Source of the DNA: Oreocharis arfaki
Lineage: Eukaryota > Chordata > Aves > Passeriformes > Paramythiidae
NCBI GenBank assembly: GCA_013398015.1
Contig: VZRR01013897.1
Coordinates: forward strand, 100,589-164,588
DNA length: 64,000 nt
Direction: 5' to 3'
Below the pieces are notes generated by a model that saw nothing but the letters and a program-made list of their open reading frames with translations, ran no database searches and had not been told where the DNA came from. Of this stretch, positions 62,301 through 64,000 are shown one piece after another (within the stretch, counting starts at the first letter, position 1; each line of letters opens with the position of its first letter). The translations under genes and the position numbers were made by a program.

Positions 62301-63059
62301 GGTGAAACTGACCGCCCAAAATCTGGAGCAATGCACAAACTGGGCTCCATGAATTAAGGCAACCCAACCTGCACCCATTGCAGCTCATCTCTTCCATCTA
62401 AGAAATGGTGCCAGCTTGGTCATCTCCAGCTGAAAACAGGAGCATGAAGCAGCAGTACTAACCACATGGAGAAAACACTGGAGGAAAGACTGGAAGTTTT
62501 TTTTTTACTAGGTTCTGTGAATTGGGAATGAAACCAGAGAAGCTGGAAGTGAAATCTGCAGCTGTGAGAGGAAAGGGGAGTTTATTCTTATTATTTTATT
62601 TTAAACATATGTATTAAACATAGCTCAAAAGCAGGGAGCAAGTGGTATCTGAAGCCAGAGGGAAAATCCTGCCACTAAAACACACAATCCTTGCTGTTTC
62701 AACAATATCCCACCGAGTGTGAGAAATCTCTAGAAACAGAATCATAACAAGCATATTTTGGTGTAACTTTTATGAAGGTTTTAGGCTTGCAAGTGGGGGC
62801 AGCTTCTGACTTAGCTAAAAGACAACACCTGCTTAAAAAGGAAACTATTCCAAATAACAGCTAAATCTTTCTCTAAAAAACGGGGCTGGCATAAAAGCAT
62901 CTTCAGCCTTTTACATTAAAACGTCAACTAAAATACGTAGCTAAATCCTACTAGAATTTCTAATACTCACTCACAGCTACGTGCACCCACTCAGACCAGG
63001 TCACCCACGGCCTGTTTTACTGGGGGGCTGAGGGACCTCAGGGTGCCCCCGGATCTCAC
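56319..63059 (-). other. JADE1: JADE1 first intron, 6741 nt (inferred)
   Basis: Between the start-codon exon and the inferred noncoding exon in the CpG island. Scattered short ORFs only; no transposon recognised. Mammalian JADE1 uses alternative first exons, so extra noncoding exons may lie here. Confidence 0.5.
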
Positions 63060-63070
63060 CTGCAGGTGAG
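63055..63070. promoter_or_regulatory. 16-bp palindrome: splice donor on both strands and paired E-boxes
   Basis: CTCACCTGCAGGTGAG is its own reverse complement. It holds GCAG|GTGAG on each strand and two overlapping E2-box motifs (CACCTG/CAGGTG), the type bound by ZEB and SNAI repressors. It forms the inferred JADE1 exon 1 donor. Confidence 0.7.
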
Positions 63071-63420
63071 CCTAATAAACTTTCTCAGAACAAGGCGGGC
63101 AGCTGAGGAGCCGGGAGGAGAAGCGGGCCGGCGGCAGGCGCTGCTCGCAGGTGCGCTGAGCCTCGGCCGCCCCGCCGCGCCCACGGCTGCGGGCCCGGGG
63201 CCACCTCCCCGCGGGGTGACAGCCGAGGCTTCGGGAGTCACTTCCAAAGCGGCACCCACGCTCACCCCGACCGCCGGCCCCAGCCCGGCCGGGCGCCGCT
63301 CAGGGCAGCTCTCATCCTCCTGCTCCTCCCGCTCCATCTTCGCTCCGGCCCCGCACCGCGCCTTCCCAATGGATCGCGGCAGCGGCGCCCGCCCCGGAGC
63401 CGCCAGGGCACGGCCGGCGG
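63060..63420 (-). other. JADE1: JADE1 noncoding first exon (inferred; 5' limit unknown)
   Basis: GC-rich sequence ending in a strong donor on the - strand (CTGCAG|GTGAGA, exon end 63060), the best donor seen between the CpG island and the 56318 acceptor. The 5' limit given is arbitrary, as no start-site motif fixes it. It contains an ATG at 63337-63335 opening an upstream ORF. Confidence 0.45.
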
Positions 63421-63956
63421 CCGGCTGAGGTCACGGAGCAGCCTCCTGGCCCGGGCGCCGCCGGGCTACACCTCCCCCGCGGGGGTGGCACCTTCCCGGC
63501 CAGCTGCACGGCCGCCGGCTTCCATGAGAAACAGCCCGGCTCGCCCCCTCCTTCTCCTCCCTCCCGGCTCCCGCTCCTCCCCGCCGCCGGCCGCACCAAT
63601 CCGCTCGGCCACGGCTGCAAATCAAACTTGGTGCCCTCGGCTCCGCCGCCTCTCCCTCAAAGCCCTGTCACTGCCGAAAACGGCCAAGGCACCTTCCCCG
63701 CCCGCCCCCGTGGCCACGCTGCCATGGAAGGGGTGGACGGGACGGCGGATGGAGCGGCAGCTCGGAGACGAGCTCATTTTCTGTGTCTGTCTCTCCTCCC
63801 ACTCCCAGACAGTTCTGGAAACTGTGTTATCACCTCTTGTCACAGGAAACCAACCAGCAGGCGGTGCAAACAAACAAACACCCTTTGCCTCCACCCTTCC
63901 CAAAACCATCCTATCGGGAACGAACGGGCGGGCGCGAACGGGAAGGGAAAAGCAAA

Positions 63957-64000
63957 TTTAAAAAAAAAAAAAAAAACCCCACAAAAAAACCAAAAAAAAC
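63957..64000. repeat. A-rich low-complexity tract at window end
   Basis: Runs of A interrupted by short C blocks, flanking the CpG island. Confidence 0.85.

Larger units (their letters stand above)
63040..63955 (-). promoter_or_regulatory. JADE1: CpG island, probable JADE1 promoter
   Basis: Abrupt shift from AT-rich intron to dense GC and CpG. Contains several GC boxes (CCGCCCC near 63167, CCCCGCCCGCCCCCG near 63697), CCAAT motifs at 63366-63370 and 63596-63600, and a CCCCCGCGGGGG palindrome at 63474-63485. No TATA box in a convincing position. It lies upstream of JADE1 on its strand and no other gene start is visible. Long open frames here on both strands are explained by the low frequency of stop codons in GC-rich DNA. 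Confidence 0.75.

Noticed and set aside
63056..63961. Several 90-158-codon ORFs on both strands in the GC-rich end
   Set aside because: Proline-, alanine-, glycine- and arginine-rich translations typical of CpG islands with few stop codons. Only the ATG at 63337 is kept, as a possible uORF, not as a protein gene.

Overview
The window looks like vertebrate, very probably avian, nuclear DNA. Genes are split into short exons with GT-AG introns, the exons encode recognisable vertebrate proteins, interspersed repeats are sparse, and the one clear transposon is a CR1 LINE with a CR1-type 3' end. A CR1-rich reptile cannot be excluded from sequence alone.

Two protein-coding genes lie tail to tail. 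On the left, on the + strand, are the last twelve coding exons of SCLT1 (sodium channel and clathrin linker 1, a coiled-coil protein of centriolar distal appendages). They cover 1673-19886 and encode the C-terminal 459 residues; the 5' part of the gene lies off the left edge. On the right, on the - strand, is the complete coding sequence of JADE1 (PHF17), the PHD-finger scaffold of the HBO1/KAT7 histone acetyltransferase complex. Ten coding exons between 56292 and 25463 join in frame to exactly 842 codons, with every splice phase consistent. A GC-rich CpG island at about 63.05-63.95 kb is the likely JADE1 promoter and noncoding first exon. The SCLT1-JADE1 neighbourhood matches the known vertebrate synteny (human 4q28.2).

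Layout: 1-1.67 kb SCLT1 intron; 1.67-8.5 kb nine SCLT1 exons; 8.5-16.6 kb large intron; 16.6-20.05 kb last three SCLT1 exons and 3' UTR; about 20.1-22.8 kb intergenic; about 22.8-25.46 kb probable JADE1 3' UTR; 25.46-43.2 kb nine JADE1 coding exons; 43.2-56.2 kb a 13-kb intron carrying a decayed CR1 (about 48.97-51.17 kb); 56.24-56.32 kb the start-codon exon; 56.3-63.06 kb intron; 63.06 kb to the end, CpG island and an A-rich tail.

No new gene system is evident. The observations most worth checking concern JADE1 regulation: a 16-bp perfect palindrome that forms the exon 1 splice donor and reads as a donor on both strands, an upstream ORF in a strong start context that would overlap the JADE1 start codon out of frame, and poly(A) signals on opposite strands in the gap between the convergent genes.
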